From Flavobacterium arcticum (GTDB taxonomy: Bacteria > Bacteroidota > Bacteroidia > Flavobacteriales > Flavobacteriaceae), in contig NZ_CP031188.1 of NCBI RefSeq assembly GCF_003344925.1, positions 310,001 to 374,000 of the forward strand: DNA of 64,000 nucleotides. Reading direction: 5' to 3'. Position 1 is the stretch's first letter; each line of letters opens with the position of its first letter. A model generated the notes under the pieces. That model was not told the origin of the DNA. It did not search any database and saw only the letters and a program-made list of their open reading frames with translations. The position numbers and the translations under genes are program-made. Shown here piece by piece: positions 37,541 to 47,200 of this stretch.

Positions 37541-37903
37541 TTAAACTCCTTCTTCAATATTCAGCGTAAAGGCTAACTCCAATGCTGTTTGCTCAAAGGC
37601 AAACCAAGCCAGAGCTGTTTTTAGGTCATAGGCTACTTCACAGAGTAAAGCGGTAGATTGTTTCAGGTATTTCAACCGAAGCTGTTCAATCTCCTCATAA
37701 TAGGTTTCGAAGAAATGATGGGTTGGGGGATACTGATTAAGTGCGGATACCATTCCTGAAATACAGCCCAATGTTCTCAAATCATGAAAAAAGGCTGCTA
37801 CTACCTCCCGTTTCATTGCTTCTTTGGCAACAAAAGCACCAATAGTATTGGGATTGTTTTTTATGATAAGATGTAAAGCGTTTCGTAAGTGTTTTTCGGT
37901 CAT
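37541..37903 (-). CDS. Unknown 120-aa protein of the element
   Basis: An upstream ATG at 37975 exists, but AAAGGAGG directly before the ATG at 37903 decides the start (MTEKHLRNALHL). Helical, with VGYFHDLRTLG-type and EQLRLKYLKQSTALLCEVAY segments. Family not recognised. Immediately upstream of radC (4 bp) on the same strand. Confidence 0.6.
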   Translation of the reverse strand: MTEKHLRNALHLIIKNNPNTIGAFVAKEAMKREVVAAFFHDLRTLGCISGMVSALNQYPPTHHFFETYYEEIEQLRLKYLKQSTALLCEVAYDLKTALAWFAFEQTALELAFTLNIEEGV

Positions 37904-38027
37904 AAGACCTCCTTTGTAGATCGTTGAATAGAATGGAGCTGCATCATCATTTTTGGGTGTGATGATTTGCCCCATTCAAAGTGGGTTAAAAAAGTTGAGG
38001 ATTGCAAAGAAAAGTAGTGCCGAGGAA

Positions 38028-38342
38028 TTAGCAGAATTGTTGAATGGTCTGTGAAGCCATTACAATAAGATCAATGATAAGTGGTTTTTCACCGCGAAGC
38101 AGTTGTTGTAAAAACGTATCGGTATATACTGAAACAGCCCTGCTTATAGGGATCAGATTGTCCGTTTTTGATAATTGCTGAATGGTCTCAAAGATCTGAG
38201 CTGCCTCGGAACATAGTGTATACATATTCTCCTCACAGACTAAAGCAGCGTCTTTTTCAAATACGGCTAATAACTCAGCGTTGTTAAGCATTTCAGTAGC
38301 AATTTTGTTTCTGATTTCAGCATAATAAATAGGTTTGGGCAT
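38028..38342 (-). CDS. Unknown 104-aa protein of the element
   Basis: Helical protein (YAEIRNKIATEMLNNAELLA; PLIIDLIVMASQTIQQFC) with GAAAGGAAA before its start. No family recognised. Most upstream gene of the strand run with the radC and ArdC genes. Confidence 0.55.
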   Translation of the reverse strand: MPKPIYYAEIRNKIATEMLNNAELLAVFEKDAALVCEENMYTLCSEAAQIFETIQQLSKTDNLIPISRAVSVYTDTFLQQLLRGEKPLIIDLIVMASQTIQQFC

Positions 38343-38631
38343 GATAATTTTTCCTTTCTTATAGGGTAATGATTGGGATTGAAAATTTGATGGTTATGAC
38401 TAATTGGGGTCTGTAAAGCACTACTTATGGATAGTCAAGAAAATAGGAATATATATTCATACTGCAGTATGCAACCTAAGATTGTACATAGGTTTTTACA
38501 GCGGTATTGCAACAGCAAAAAAGACTGAGGTTTACATTTCTTGTTAAGGTTATGTTCATCTATCGGTTGTATACTGAAAGCTAAAGGATAGAGGTTGTAC
38601 GAGTAAACAAGGACGATGTGGGGTAACTGAA
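38343..38631. other. Divergent intergenic region
   Basis: About 290 bp between oppositely oriented genes, so presumably promoters for both. I see no strong inverted repeat or TAnnTTTG element. Confidence 0.4.
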
Positions 38632-39387
38632 ATGAGAACGGACAAAACAACGTTAGGAGCTGCGGAAGAAAACTTCTTTGACCTCAATGACAGTCCTACG
38701 ATGCGCTCTGAAAAAGTCTATGGGGAGAGCCATATGAAATTGGACGGTGTCATGGAAACACCGAGAGACCGCCGTGAAGAGGCTGCGCAGGAGAAGAAAA
38801 AGAATAACGTCTATAAAGAATTATACGAACAGTTTTACAGGGATTTGCTATTTCAAATTGATGTGAAATTGGAAGCTGTGCAGTTGGAGATGGAGCAAAA
38901 CCGTAAGGAATGGGAAACACGTGCCAACCGACTGGATGCTATTGATGATGTGTTGGAACCAGTCAAAGATGGTAAACCACTGGATAAAGAAAAAGCACAG
39001 CATATTATCAACAGTACAGGGAGGTATATTGCACCGGATGCAGACAACGCAGCGTATTACAACCTTCTTGTGGCTATTAAAACGGAGGATCTGGAACAGA
39101 TTGAAGTGTTGGACAGGGATTTCAGGAAGTTAGAACAACAGGAACAGCAGTATAAAATGATGCAGCAGCAAGCGCAGGATATTGCGAATGATACTAGCTT
39201 GGATAGTCATCAAAAATTGGCTGCCTATGAAAATCTTAATAATGAAATGAGTAAAGCTGATCTCATCATTGTATCAAGAGATACAGAAAACCAAGAGCAA
39301 AAATCAGATGCTGAAGTGGTTGCTAAGCATGATTTTGAAAATCAAAGAAGTGACTTAACTTACGATGTTTCAAGGCTGAACTTCTGA
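38632..39387 (+). CDS. Unknown 251-aa coiled-coil protein
   Basis: Charged, almost entirely helical: a long coiled coil spans about residues 50-215 (KELYEQFYRDLLFQIDVKLE; VLDRDFRKLEQQEQQYKMMQ). No membrane segment and no recognised family. Its end overlaps the convergent gene at 39370 by 18 bp. Confidence 0.6.
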   Translation: MRTDKTTLGAAEENFFDLNDSPTMRSEKVYGESHMKLDGVMETPRDRREEAAQEKKKNNVYKELYEQFYRDLLFQIDVKLEAVQLEMEQNRKEWETRANRLDAIDDVLEPVKDGKPLDKEKAQHIINSTGRYIAPDADNAAYYNLLVAIKTEDLEQIEVLDRDFRKLEQQEQQYKMMQQQAQDIANDTSLDSHQKLAAYENLNNEMSKADLIIVSRDTENQEQKSDAEVVAKHDFENQRSDLTYDVSRLNF

Positions 39388-39816
39388 TGGGTGCTTTGGG
39401 AAGACTCTCCTGTAATCACGTACAGCTTCTGGAAGTAAAGCAATAAACTCATCAAAAGTAAAAATGCCATGTTGCCTGCCTTTTATGAAATAAGCAAAGG
39501 CAGCCCCTTTGTCATCGTTTAACACTTCAATAAAATATTTATGCGGTATGCCTTTCTCCGTAAGTTTCTTGGATAAGGCTTCTTTAAAAATATAAAACGC
39601 TTTTTCATTTACGGTGTCGCGCATAATGGTGATGCCTAATACCGGATAGTTTTCGGTGTACTCGGAAGCCTCAAATTGAATACTTTTCCGATCTCTTAAT
39701 GCTTGAATTTCTTTATCGCTTAACGCTGTGATGCTTCTGGGTTTTTCCTGTGCCTGTGCGGTAAACACACTTGCAGTCATAAAACTGAACAGAAGGATAC
39801 TTTTGTGAATGTTCAT
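39370..39816 (-). CDS. Unknown exported 148-aa protein
   Basis: A signal peptide (MNIHKSILLFSFMTASVFTA-QAQ) opens the protein. The mature part (ASEYTENYPVLGITIMRDTV; YFIEVLNDDKGAAFAYFIKG) is not a family I recognise. A G11 run lies 64 bp before the start codon. Confidence 0.6.
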   Translation of the reverse strand: MNIHKSILLFSFMTASVFTAQAQEKPRSITALSDKEIQALRDRKSIQFEASEYTENYPVLGITIMRDTVNEKAFYIFKEALSKKLTEKGIPHKYFIEVLNDDKGAAFAYFIKGRQHGIFTFDEFIALLPEAVRDYRRVFPKHPSEVQP

Positions 39817-39879
39817 AATGCCTCCGTTGGTTTTAAATTTGTAAGGATTTTGAATAAAAGGGGACAGACAGTCCTTTAT

Positions 39880-39890
39880 GGGGGGGGGGG
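39880..39890 (+). repeat. G11 homopolymer upstream of an exported-protein gene
   Basis: An uninterrupted run of eleven G lies between the start of the 39370-39816 gene and the small gene at 39930. Runs like this are slippage-prone and may set promoter spacing, or be miscounted. Confidence 0.7.
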
Positions 39891-39929
39891 TGCTGTTTGT
39901 GGTGTCTTAACAATGTTTTGAAATCACGT

Positions 39930-40049
39930 TTAGGAATTACATTGCTTGGCAATAATGATAAGAAGAATGATAACGCCAATAATGCCGCCCCACGGGTTAT
40001 TGTCTTTTTTCTTTCGGTAGATTTCGCCTACTTTTTCGTATTTCGCCAT
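39930..40049 (-). CDS. Small single-span membrane protein
   Basis: 39 residues from the ATG at 40049: MAKYEKVGEIYRKKKDNNPW followed by a hydrophobic GGIIGVIILLIIIAKQCNS. A longer frame starts at 40118, but its extra N-terminus has no support. Family not recognised. Confidence 0.5.
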   Translation of the reverse strand: MAKYEKVGEIYRKKKDNNPWGGIIGVIILLIIIAKQCNS

Positions 40050-40330
40050 AATTTTTAGTTTTAAGGATAGTCTTGAAAATGATGTAACGCGACAACTGCG
40101 GTTGTCATCACTCAGCACGCTGACGCTGCGTTATGTAACGCTTATAAGCGGTCACAGCGCTTGTTTTTGAAAGGGGTGTAAAGCCCGGTGCTGAATATGT
40201 CCGAAAATTAGATATATTGTGCCATGAGGGTTATTTTTCTTCCGGTTTGAGGGGTAATACAGGTTGCTTTTTTAAGCTGAATCGGGTATTATTTCTCTAA
40301 ATCCCTAAAAATCATGTTTTTTACTTGCAT

Positions 40331-40363
40331 AACTGTCCGATAATATCTAATAATCGGACCGTT
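40331..40363. repeat. Inverted repeat before the Xer-like recombinase gene
   Basis: AACTGTCCGAT and ATCGGACCGTT are 11-bp arms (10 of 11 pair) around an 11-bp AT-rich centre. An overlapping repeat CTAATAA-8 bp-TTATTAG lies at 40347-40368. Position 30-60 bp before the recombinase start suggests a recombination site or operator. Confidence 0.5.
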
Positions 40364-40391
40364 ATTAGGGGAGAGAAACGATAAAGGTCGG

Positions 40392-40970
40392 ATGATGTAT
40401 AAGGTGGTGGTGTCATTACACAATGATAAAGGACAGCGAAAGTATTTAAACCAAGAGGAACGGTTACGGTTCTTTGAAGTGACACAACAATACGATACTT
40501 CCAAACGATTATTCTGCCAGTTGTTATTCTATACCGGAGCACGTATTGCGGAGGTACACAACCTGAAAACGGACAGTATTGATTTGGCGAATGGTACGGT
40601 AGTACTGGAAACGCTTAAAAAGCGGAAACGGGGTATTTATAGGGAAATTCCTTTACCGGAGCCATTATTAAATGATTTACAGGGGTATGTTGGTGTTTTG
40701 GGTGCTCAGGGGAAACAGGGACATTGTTTATGGACTTTTTCGTTGCGTACGGGTTCCCGATTGATAAAAGCATCGATGAAAAAGGCGGGTATAAGCGGGG
40801 TCAGAAGTTGTGCGCGAGGGCTTCGGCATGGGTTTGCGGTACATGCGGTGAATAAGGTACCGCTTACGATGGTAAAGAAATGGCTGGGGCATGCTTCGCT
40901 GACCACTACGGCTATTTATCTGGATATTTTTGGAGAAGAAGAGCGGGAAATTGCGAAAAGGATTTGGTAG
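40392..40970 (+). CDS. Small Xer-like tyrosine recombinase
   Basis: 192 residues, essentially the catalytic domain. YTGARIAEVHNL (Arg), KKRKRGIYREIP (Lys/beta-hairpin), ARGLRHGFAVHAV (Arg-His; the first His of H-x-x-R is replaced by Arg), and WLGHASLTTTAIYLD (His and nucleophile Tyr). It lacks most of the N-terminal core-binding domain, with only a short LNQEERLRFFEV helix. Similar short recombinases on mobile elements resolve dimers or rearrange cassettes. Confidence 0.8.
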   Translation: MMYKVVVSLHNDKGQRKYLNQEERLRFFEVTQQYDTSKRLFCQLLFYTGARIAEVHNLKTDSIDLANGTVVLETLKKRKRGIYREIPLPEPLLNDLQGYVGVLGAQGKQGHCLWTFSLRTGSRLIKASMKKAGISGVRSCARGLRHGFAVHAVNKVPLTMVKKWLGHASLTTTAIYLDIFGEEEREIAKRIW

Positions 40971-40986
40971 AAGGGAGAAGGTAACT

Positions 40987-41196
40987 ATGAAGCCTAAGTA
41001 TGAGCAACTGCATGAAATGGAGGAGGATCTTATTCAGCTACAGGGGTTGCTGAAAGCGTTGCAATTGCTTTTACCAGATGGGGCTGCACATGATTGTGTG
41101 TTGAATGCGTTGGAAAAAAGGTTAGCTTTATTACAACAGCATTTTTATGAGTATTGGGAGGGGGTGGCGGTTGAGGGGAAAGAAGAAAGTTCTTGA
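40987..41196 (+). CDS. Small unknown protein after the recombinase
   Basis: A longer frame starts at 40930, but a GGGAGAAGG site before the ATG at 40987 favours the 69-residue product (MKPKYEQLHEMEEDLIQLQG). Helical, leucine-rich, possibly coiled coil. It starts 17 bp after the recombinase stop and may be its partner. Confidence 0.55.
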   Translation: MKPKYEQLHEMEEDLIQLQGLLKALQLLLPDGAAHDCVLNALEKRLALLQQHFYEYWEGVAVEGKEESS

Positions 41197-41245
41197 TGGT
41201 TTTGTCATTTTGACAATTTAAATAAGTTCTGATTCATTAGATTTA

Positions 41246-41287
41246 AATACTTAAAAAACACCTATTAATAGGGACTTTTTAAGTATT
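41246..41287. promoter_or_regulatory. 42-bp near-perfect palindrome
   Basis: Outer arms AATACTTAAAAA/TTTTTAAGTATT pair perfectly. An inner self-complementary CCTATTAATAGG sits exactly central, separated by 3-bp mismatched spacers. It lies 58 bp before the gene at 41345. It could be a two-way terminator after 41196 or a regulator site. Confidence 0.65.
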
Positions 41288-41344
41288 CAAAATTAGTAGT
41301 TTTACATAGAAATTTATATCTAACTAACTAAATTTAAAACAATT

Positions 41345-42292
41345 ATGAAAGCATGCAGAACAGCTAAAATTGAAGAAGTAGTTAATGATGCTTCAGCCGC
41401 AATCGAACAAGTTAAAAAACTTGAAAATCAAATTAAGTCAGAGGAGAATATCAGAAAACAAGAATTTCTCAAAAGAATTGATGAGTATTTAAGTCTCGCT
41501 GGCGTAAATGATGAAAGGTTTATACAAGAGAATACTTATATAAAAGTAGAATATGCGAGTGAGTTTAGTTTAGATAAAATTGTTGAAGTAGTAAAAGGTG
41601 CTTTACAAGCCGCAGCTGATTCAGCAGTAGCTACAAACCCTACTGCATTGTTAAGTTCTGATGCAGCAGATTCTTATTCAGAAGTAGTTGTGTCGATAGG
41701 AGAAGCAGCAAAATCATCTTCATCAACAGCAGCTATTGGTAGTTTTTCTGCAACCAGATTAGCACCAGGCATAATAGCATTTGTTTACACAACTTCAGTA
41801 ACAATCGAAGAAATTCAAACTTTTGGAACTGAAGCTATAACTGCGACTGCACTGCATTATGCATTAATTGAAAGTAATCAAGATTTTGCTCAAACCAAAC
41901 ATATTGAAACTATTCAATGTACTATCAAAGCTGCTCTAAAAGCTTATAAGGACTTTATTACTTTACAAGCTTTATTGGTCGACCGTCTTACTAAAGGTGA
42001 ATTGACATTGGAAGAGTATATCGAATTGGATAGTAAATATGCTGAAACAGCTAAAAAACTAAGAGAAAGAGTGCAAGCTGCAATAGATGATGTTGAAAAA
42101 CCTGAAATTACAAAAAATTCTTATAATTTAGATTGGCTGAATAATGATTTGAATAAATCAATACTTAATGAGCGTTCTTTAACAAATAGAATGCTTGTTG
42201 AGTCATCATTAAATTTGCTAACTAGTTATGGTAAAAAATACCAACCTGTAATTGATCTTAATACAGAGCGTCTAAAAACTAATTTTTATTAA
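41345..42292 (+). CDS. Unknown 315-aa protein paired with a trypsin-like protease
   Basis: Mostly helical. A charged N-terminal coiled coil (EVVNDASAAIEQVKKLENQI) is followed by an alanine/serine-rich, weakly hydrophobic middle at about residues 85-170 (VVKGALQAAADSAVATNPTA; APGIIAFVYTTSVTIEEIQ) and a helical C-terminus. No family recognised. The gene is 12 bp ahead of the protease gene, so the two are probably co-transcribed. The middle could insert in a membrane, but that is conjecture. Confidence 0.65.
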   Translation: MKACRTAKIEEVVNDASAAIEQVKKLENQIKSEENIRKQEFLKRIDEYLSLAGVNDERFIQENTYIKVEYASEFSLDKIVEVVKGALQAAADSAVATNPTALLSSDAADSYSEVVVSIGEAAKSSSSTAAIGSFSATRLAPGIIAFVYTTSVTIEEIQTFGTEAITATALHYALIESNQDFAQTKHIETIQCTIKAALKAYKDFITLQALLVDRLTKGELTLEEYIELDSKYAETAKKLRERVQAAIDDVEKPEITKNSYNLDWLNNDLNKSILNERSLTNRMLVESSLNLLTSYGKKYQPVIDLNTERLKTNFY

Positions 42293-42304
42293 AGTTTCAA
42301 AAAT

Positions 42305-42969
42305 ATGTCTTCAGAGAGAGAAAAAAGGTTCGAAACAATTCAGCCTGGAATAAGTATTTCCAGTAAGTATAGTACCAATGGAACCCTTGGTTTGATTGTT
42401 TTTGACAATACAAATAATAAACCATGTATTTTAAGTAATTGGCATGTACTCGCAAAGAGTAGTTTTTTACCTAGAACCTCATTCAGAGTTGGAAAGCCAA
42501 TTTTTCAGCCTGGCAGATTATTTCAAGGTAAGCGAAACTCTAATATTGTAGCTAGGCTAACCCCCGACACGACAGGCATACCGATTCAGCTATTGCAGAA
42601 ATTGTAAGCCGTGAATTTACATTAAAACAATATGAATCTAATGTTTTAATAACAAAAGCTCGACTGCCACAAGAAGGAGATATAGTTGAAAAATCGGGAA
42701 CAAGAACTGGAGTAACTAGAGGAAAAATTGTAGAGATAAATGGGGATCGAATTCATATTAAGCCGATAGAAGAAGGAAATCCAAATAATCAAGAAATTAG
42801 TGATGGAGGTGATTCGGGTTGTTTATGGTATGATCCAAATACAATGGAAGGACTAGTCCTCCATAATTCAGGGGAAACCGACGCCAATCCTAATAGTGAA
42901 TTTGCAAAAGGATATTCATTAATTGCAGTGATGGAGAGATTAAATTTTTCATTAACCAAAACTAATTGA
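42305..42969 (+). pseudogene. Trypsin-like serine protease, frameshifted
   Basis: The first frame (42305-42607) has TLGLIVFDNTNNKPCILSNW followed by HVLA, with the catalytic His in NWHVLA. After a -1 shift at the C5 run (42561-42565) the protein continues with HTDSAIAEIVSRE (catalytic Asp) and SDGGDSGCLWYD (GDSG, catalytic Ser), ending at 42969. All three triad residues are in place in the repaired ~220-residue protein. No signal peptide, so it is cytoplasmic. A missing C, either a real mutation or a sequencing error, explains the break. Confidence 0.75.
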
Positions 42970-44200
42970 TACCAACGAAATGTATTACAGAAATTGACAA
43001 CTGACATAAATTATAAGAATGAATTTATATAAAAGTTCAACCACTAAAACCCATCTTGCCCAATGAGAGGTGAATAGATGCTTTTAAGGTTTTTACTTCG
43101 AAGACAATTTCACTAGAAATAGGCAGAAGAGGGTTTCGAAAAGTGCAAGAGCTCTGATAAAGTCGATAAAACAATTGAGGCAAATATAAGCTCTATATAT
43201 AATTGAAGATTGTGGAAACTATGAGAATTGTAAATAAAATTCTATTGAGTTTATAAAGCATCCATTTACAAATGTCAAGATTTTTTTTGAATAAGGTCAA
43301 ATTAGTTTAAAATGAACCATTTAAGGTCAAATTTTTAGAACGTATTTTCCGACGTAAAAAATAAAACCCTTTGATAACTTATTTGTTTTCAAAGGGTTAT
43401 TTAAATTAAAGTGGTACCTCCAGCCACCCTCAATTAAGGCGGATTTCTATCAAATAACCAGAGAAATGAAGTAACTAAAAAGCTCTTCATAAGGCTGTAG
43501 AAAATGAATTTCTTGAAGCTGAGACAGAAATCTATCTTAATGGAATGACTAGATTTGTAACAAGATATTATATCAAACTCCAAAGGCTTGAAAGACCAAC
43601 ATTTTAAAAGAAGAGTTTAGATTCAACTCTTTTATACCAGCACTTCATAATCAGCTTATCAAAACCACTTATTTCCGAATTTCTATAAACTCCTAGGAGA
43701 GTATATGTATTTTGTTTTTAAAATATTCTACACTTCAATAAGTACCGACTCATTTTTTCGCAAAATGAAATTAGTTTTAATACTTTTTTTATCTAAAAGT
43801 ATTAGTCCAAGATGTATATCATATCTATGCTGAAAAAAGACCTTAACACAGGTAAGAATACTAACAATATTTCTTTTCTAGAAAAGATAGAATACTTTTA
43901 TAGAGAATTCAAACTAGGCATTAAAAATTTTATTTTCATACAATCCATTATCATTAATTAATTGTTTTTTAATATTAATTATCTTAACAAAAAATAAACA
44001 TATATATGTAGAAATACCTGCTATTGGGTATTTTTTTAAACTTTACTTTTCTAAAGTAGTATAACGCTTAATTTAAATAAATTAACATTAACATAACAGA
44101 TCAAAAATGTAATTTATAAAAGAATAATACACTCGTAATTAATAGCAATAAAATCTAACATATAGAAGTTATATTTTATTTAATAACTAATTAATTAATT
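42970..44200. other. 1.2-kb region without an intact gene
   Basis: It contains the left 126-bp repeat (43294-43419) and a short frame at about 43490-43610 reading ALHKAVENEFLEAETEIYLN then GMTRFVTRYY, which resembles a decayed gene. The last ~400 bp are extremely AT-rich and precede the 1355-residue gene. No RNA gene is seen. Confidence 0.5.
43294..43419 (+). repeat. Left copy of a 126-bp imperfect direct repeat
   Basis: It aligns over its full length with 52616-52741, for example AAAATGAACCATTTAA, a TTTCCGA(C/T)GTAAAA block and (G/A)TTTATTTAAA near the end. It includes a hairpin AACCCTTTGA/TCAAAGGGTT (43365-43398) that is partly decayed in the other copy. The two copies bracket the toxin locus. 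Confidence 0.75.
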
Positions 44201-47200
44201 ATGGAACATCCGATCACTAGTACACTGTTCAGGTTTGTTAAGCATAGAAGCCCACAACTTCAGAAAGAACCGGAAAGAGCCACAAAGTATCCAACTTCGC
44301 CGAACCAAGGCTATTTTTTTACTGCCCTGGGAAATGAACCCTCAGGGACAATTAAAGCCCTCGCAATGAGGCAAGCTGCCGAAAGTTTTCCTTCTCCTTA
44401 TGAATCAGTAGAGAGGGTTAAGAGCATGTCCGAAAGTTTATATAATTTTTCAGAATGGCTGGCACGAAATAAGAAAAGTTATAACGATACAGACCTAGTT
44501 AATGAATATGATAAAGTATCGAAAGGGTTAACTTCTCAGGAATTGGAAACAATGTGGGACAACCTTTATTATCAGGCTGTAACCCAAAAATCTTTTTATG
44601 TAAAAGAAGCTATTTCGCAAATGCTGCTTGCTGATCATGCTTACAGATTAGTAGATACTGATATTGAACACGCTGCAGATTATAACAGAGAGGTGGTAAA
44701 TGCAAAATTGACATTACCTTCTGAGCTTTTTGCAGATTATATTAAAGCAGATTCAGATTCAGAGACACCAAAAAAAAATCAACCAAATATACCAATGGGC
44801 TTTTTAAAGTCCCAAATAATAGTTGGTAGTGCTAAAATGAGAATTGAAAATTATGATGGATTAACCAAAGAACTGAATCGTTCAGAAAGTAAATATCGAG
44901 AGTCCTATTCAGCTGCTTATGGTCAGGCATATAAACAATATGAAGAAAATATAGCCCCTACACTCGAAAAGTACCATCAAGATCTTGAAGATGCCAAACA
45001 GGCTTACTGTTCGGCTCAGAGTTCTGATATTCCTTACGATCCTAAAAACCCATGCCACCAACCTGCTTATGTGCCTTATCCATCATTACCGGAATTTTCG
45101 TTCTCTCATGAAGATGAAATTACTTCAGCTAAAATGGAGGAGGAATTGACTGAAAAAAGCTTTAATGTACTATTGGATGTTTTAGGATATGATTTTGAGA
45201 ATGATACACCCGAGGGAAGAAGTGATATCTTAAAATCCTATCCAACATATAATAGTATTTATCCTGAAGTAGAATCTGCAAGAAGAAATGCAAGCACAGA
45301 GCTTGTCGGAAATATTTACCCTCTTAATACGACAGTTAATTTTGCAGGCTATGATTACTCCATAAACAAAGGCTCGCGAATGACTCCTGACAGCTTTAAT
45401 TTATGTGCTACAAGGGTACATCAAATATATAATATCTTTACATTAACCATTGGTGTACCCAATAATACGTGGCAAGTACTCAAAATTGTAGTAACGGTTA
45501 CAAAGCCTAGTGATAGTACATATCAGGTATCTATTAATGCACCAGCAGCGACTTATAATAATGGGGTTTTATCATTACAAAGCTTCTACAACTATCCAAT
45601 ATCTCAACTTGGAGGAGATGATAATGATGTTCTTGATTTCAAAATTGTTTTCACTAATGGGAGTATAAGAAATATTGAAAATATTGATGCTGAAATGACA
45701 GTCTGTACTTCAGGTACCGCTCTGGGTACTGATCCTGCGTATAATGAGGTAAATACTAATCCACCTTTTGTACCTAGTAAGTTTGGATTTAGAGATCTCG
45801 GGGTGGCAGACTACCTAAAAGTAGAACAAACTGTCCAGTGTTATGTTGAAGGAGAAATCTCGCACATAGAAAATATTATGGCGCGTGAATATAAAGAGCG
45901 AGCTACCCGAATGTTGAGGAGAACTGAAGATACGACTACGATTAGTAATGAAACGGAACAGGAAAGACTAACTGACACAACTACTACAAATCGTCATGAG
46001 TTACAATCAGAAATAAGCAAAGTAATCTCTGAATCTCAAGATTTAGGTACCTCTGTAAATTCCAGATACGATGGGAAAGGTGGCTTTTCAGTATCTGCAG
46101 GTCTTTCTTATGCTACTAATACATCCCAGACTGATAGTACCCGTATCGCCGAAACAACTGCCCAGGAGATTACAGAACGCGCTACGGATAGAATAGTTTC
46201 CAAAGTGAAAGAAGAGCGGATTTCTAAGATTATAGAAGAGTATGAAGAGAACAATAAGCATGGGTTTGATAATCGCTTTGGGAGTCAACATGTTGTGGGA
46301 GTTTATCGTTGGGTAGATAAATTATACAAAAATCAGATATGGAATTACGGCAAGCGTATGATGCTTGAATTCATGATACCAGACCCTGCTGAATTACACA
46401 CATTGGGTCTAATTCCAACTAATGGAGAAGGTAGCAATAGTGAAGGTATACTTCAGACTCCTCCAGACCCTAGAACAACATTGAAGTATGGCCCTTCAGT
46501 TAATTTCAGTGATTTTTGGACTTATGCCCAATATTGGGCTCAATACTATAATGCTGTTATTGAACCGGTACCGGCAGAAAATATAACCGTAGGAGAATCA
46601 TTTAGTGTAAAATATAATACAGGGGAAAGTAAAATATCAAGTACAGAAGGTAGTTCCGGTAATGGTAAAATTACTGTTCCCGAAGGCTATAAAGTTTCAT
46701 CTGCCAAGGGTATATATAATGCAATAAAAGATGGTGATAGGAGCGGTAGCTTAATATCTCTTACAGTTGGTAATAGTACAAACTATAATGCATTGATTTC
46801 ACCAACCAAGCTTCTGATACTTAGCAATGTAAATTTCGCAGCAAATACTGATTCTTTCATAAATTCTAATTATGTCAATGAAGTTCCTGTTTCATTTACG
46901 TTAGGAAACCATGTCGCGGGAGATGTTTCTGTTACCCTGAGCTGTTATCTAACTCAAGAAGCAAAGGAAGCTTGGGAAATGAGAACTTTTAAAGCTATAA
47001 TGGATGCTTATGAAGCTAAATTAGCTGAATATAACGAAAGAATTGAAAAAAACAAAAATGTAGTTCAAGAGGAAATAAAAACCAATCCAGGATTTTACAG
47101 ACAAATCGAAAATTTAGTTTTACGTAAAAATTGTATATCCTATCTTATAAGACAAATAGGAGGAGGATTTTCCTATGGTGCTAGTATGACAACAGGAGAT

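Noticed and set aside
41345..42292. Naming the 315-residue protein a bacterial gasdermin
   Set aside because: Only gene order is reminiscent; no recognisable gasdermin sequence features.
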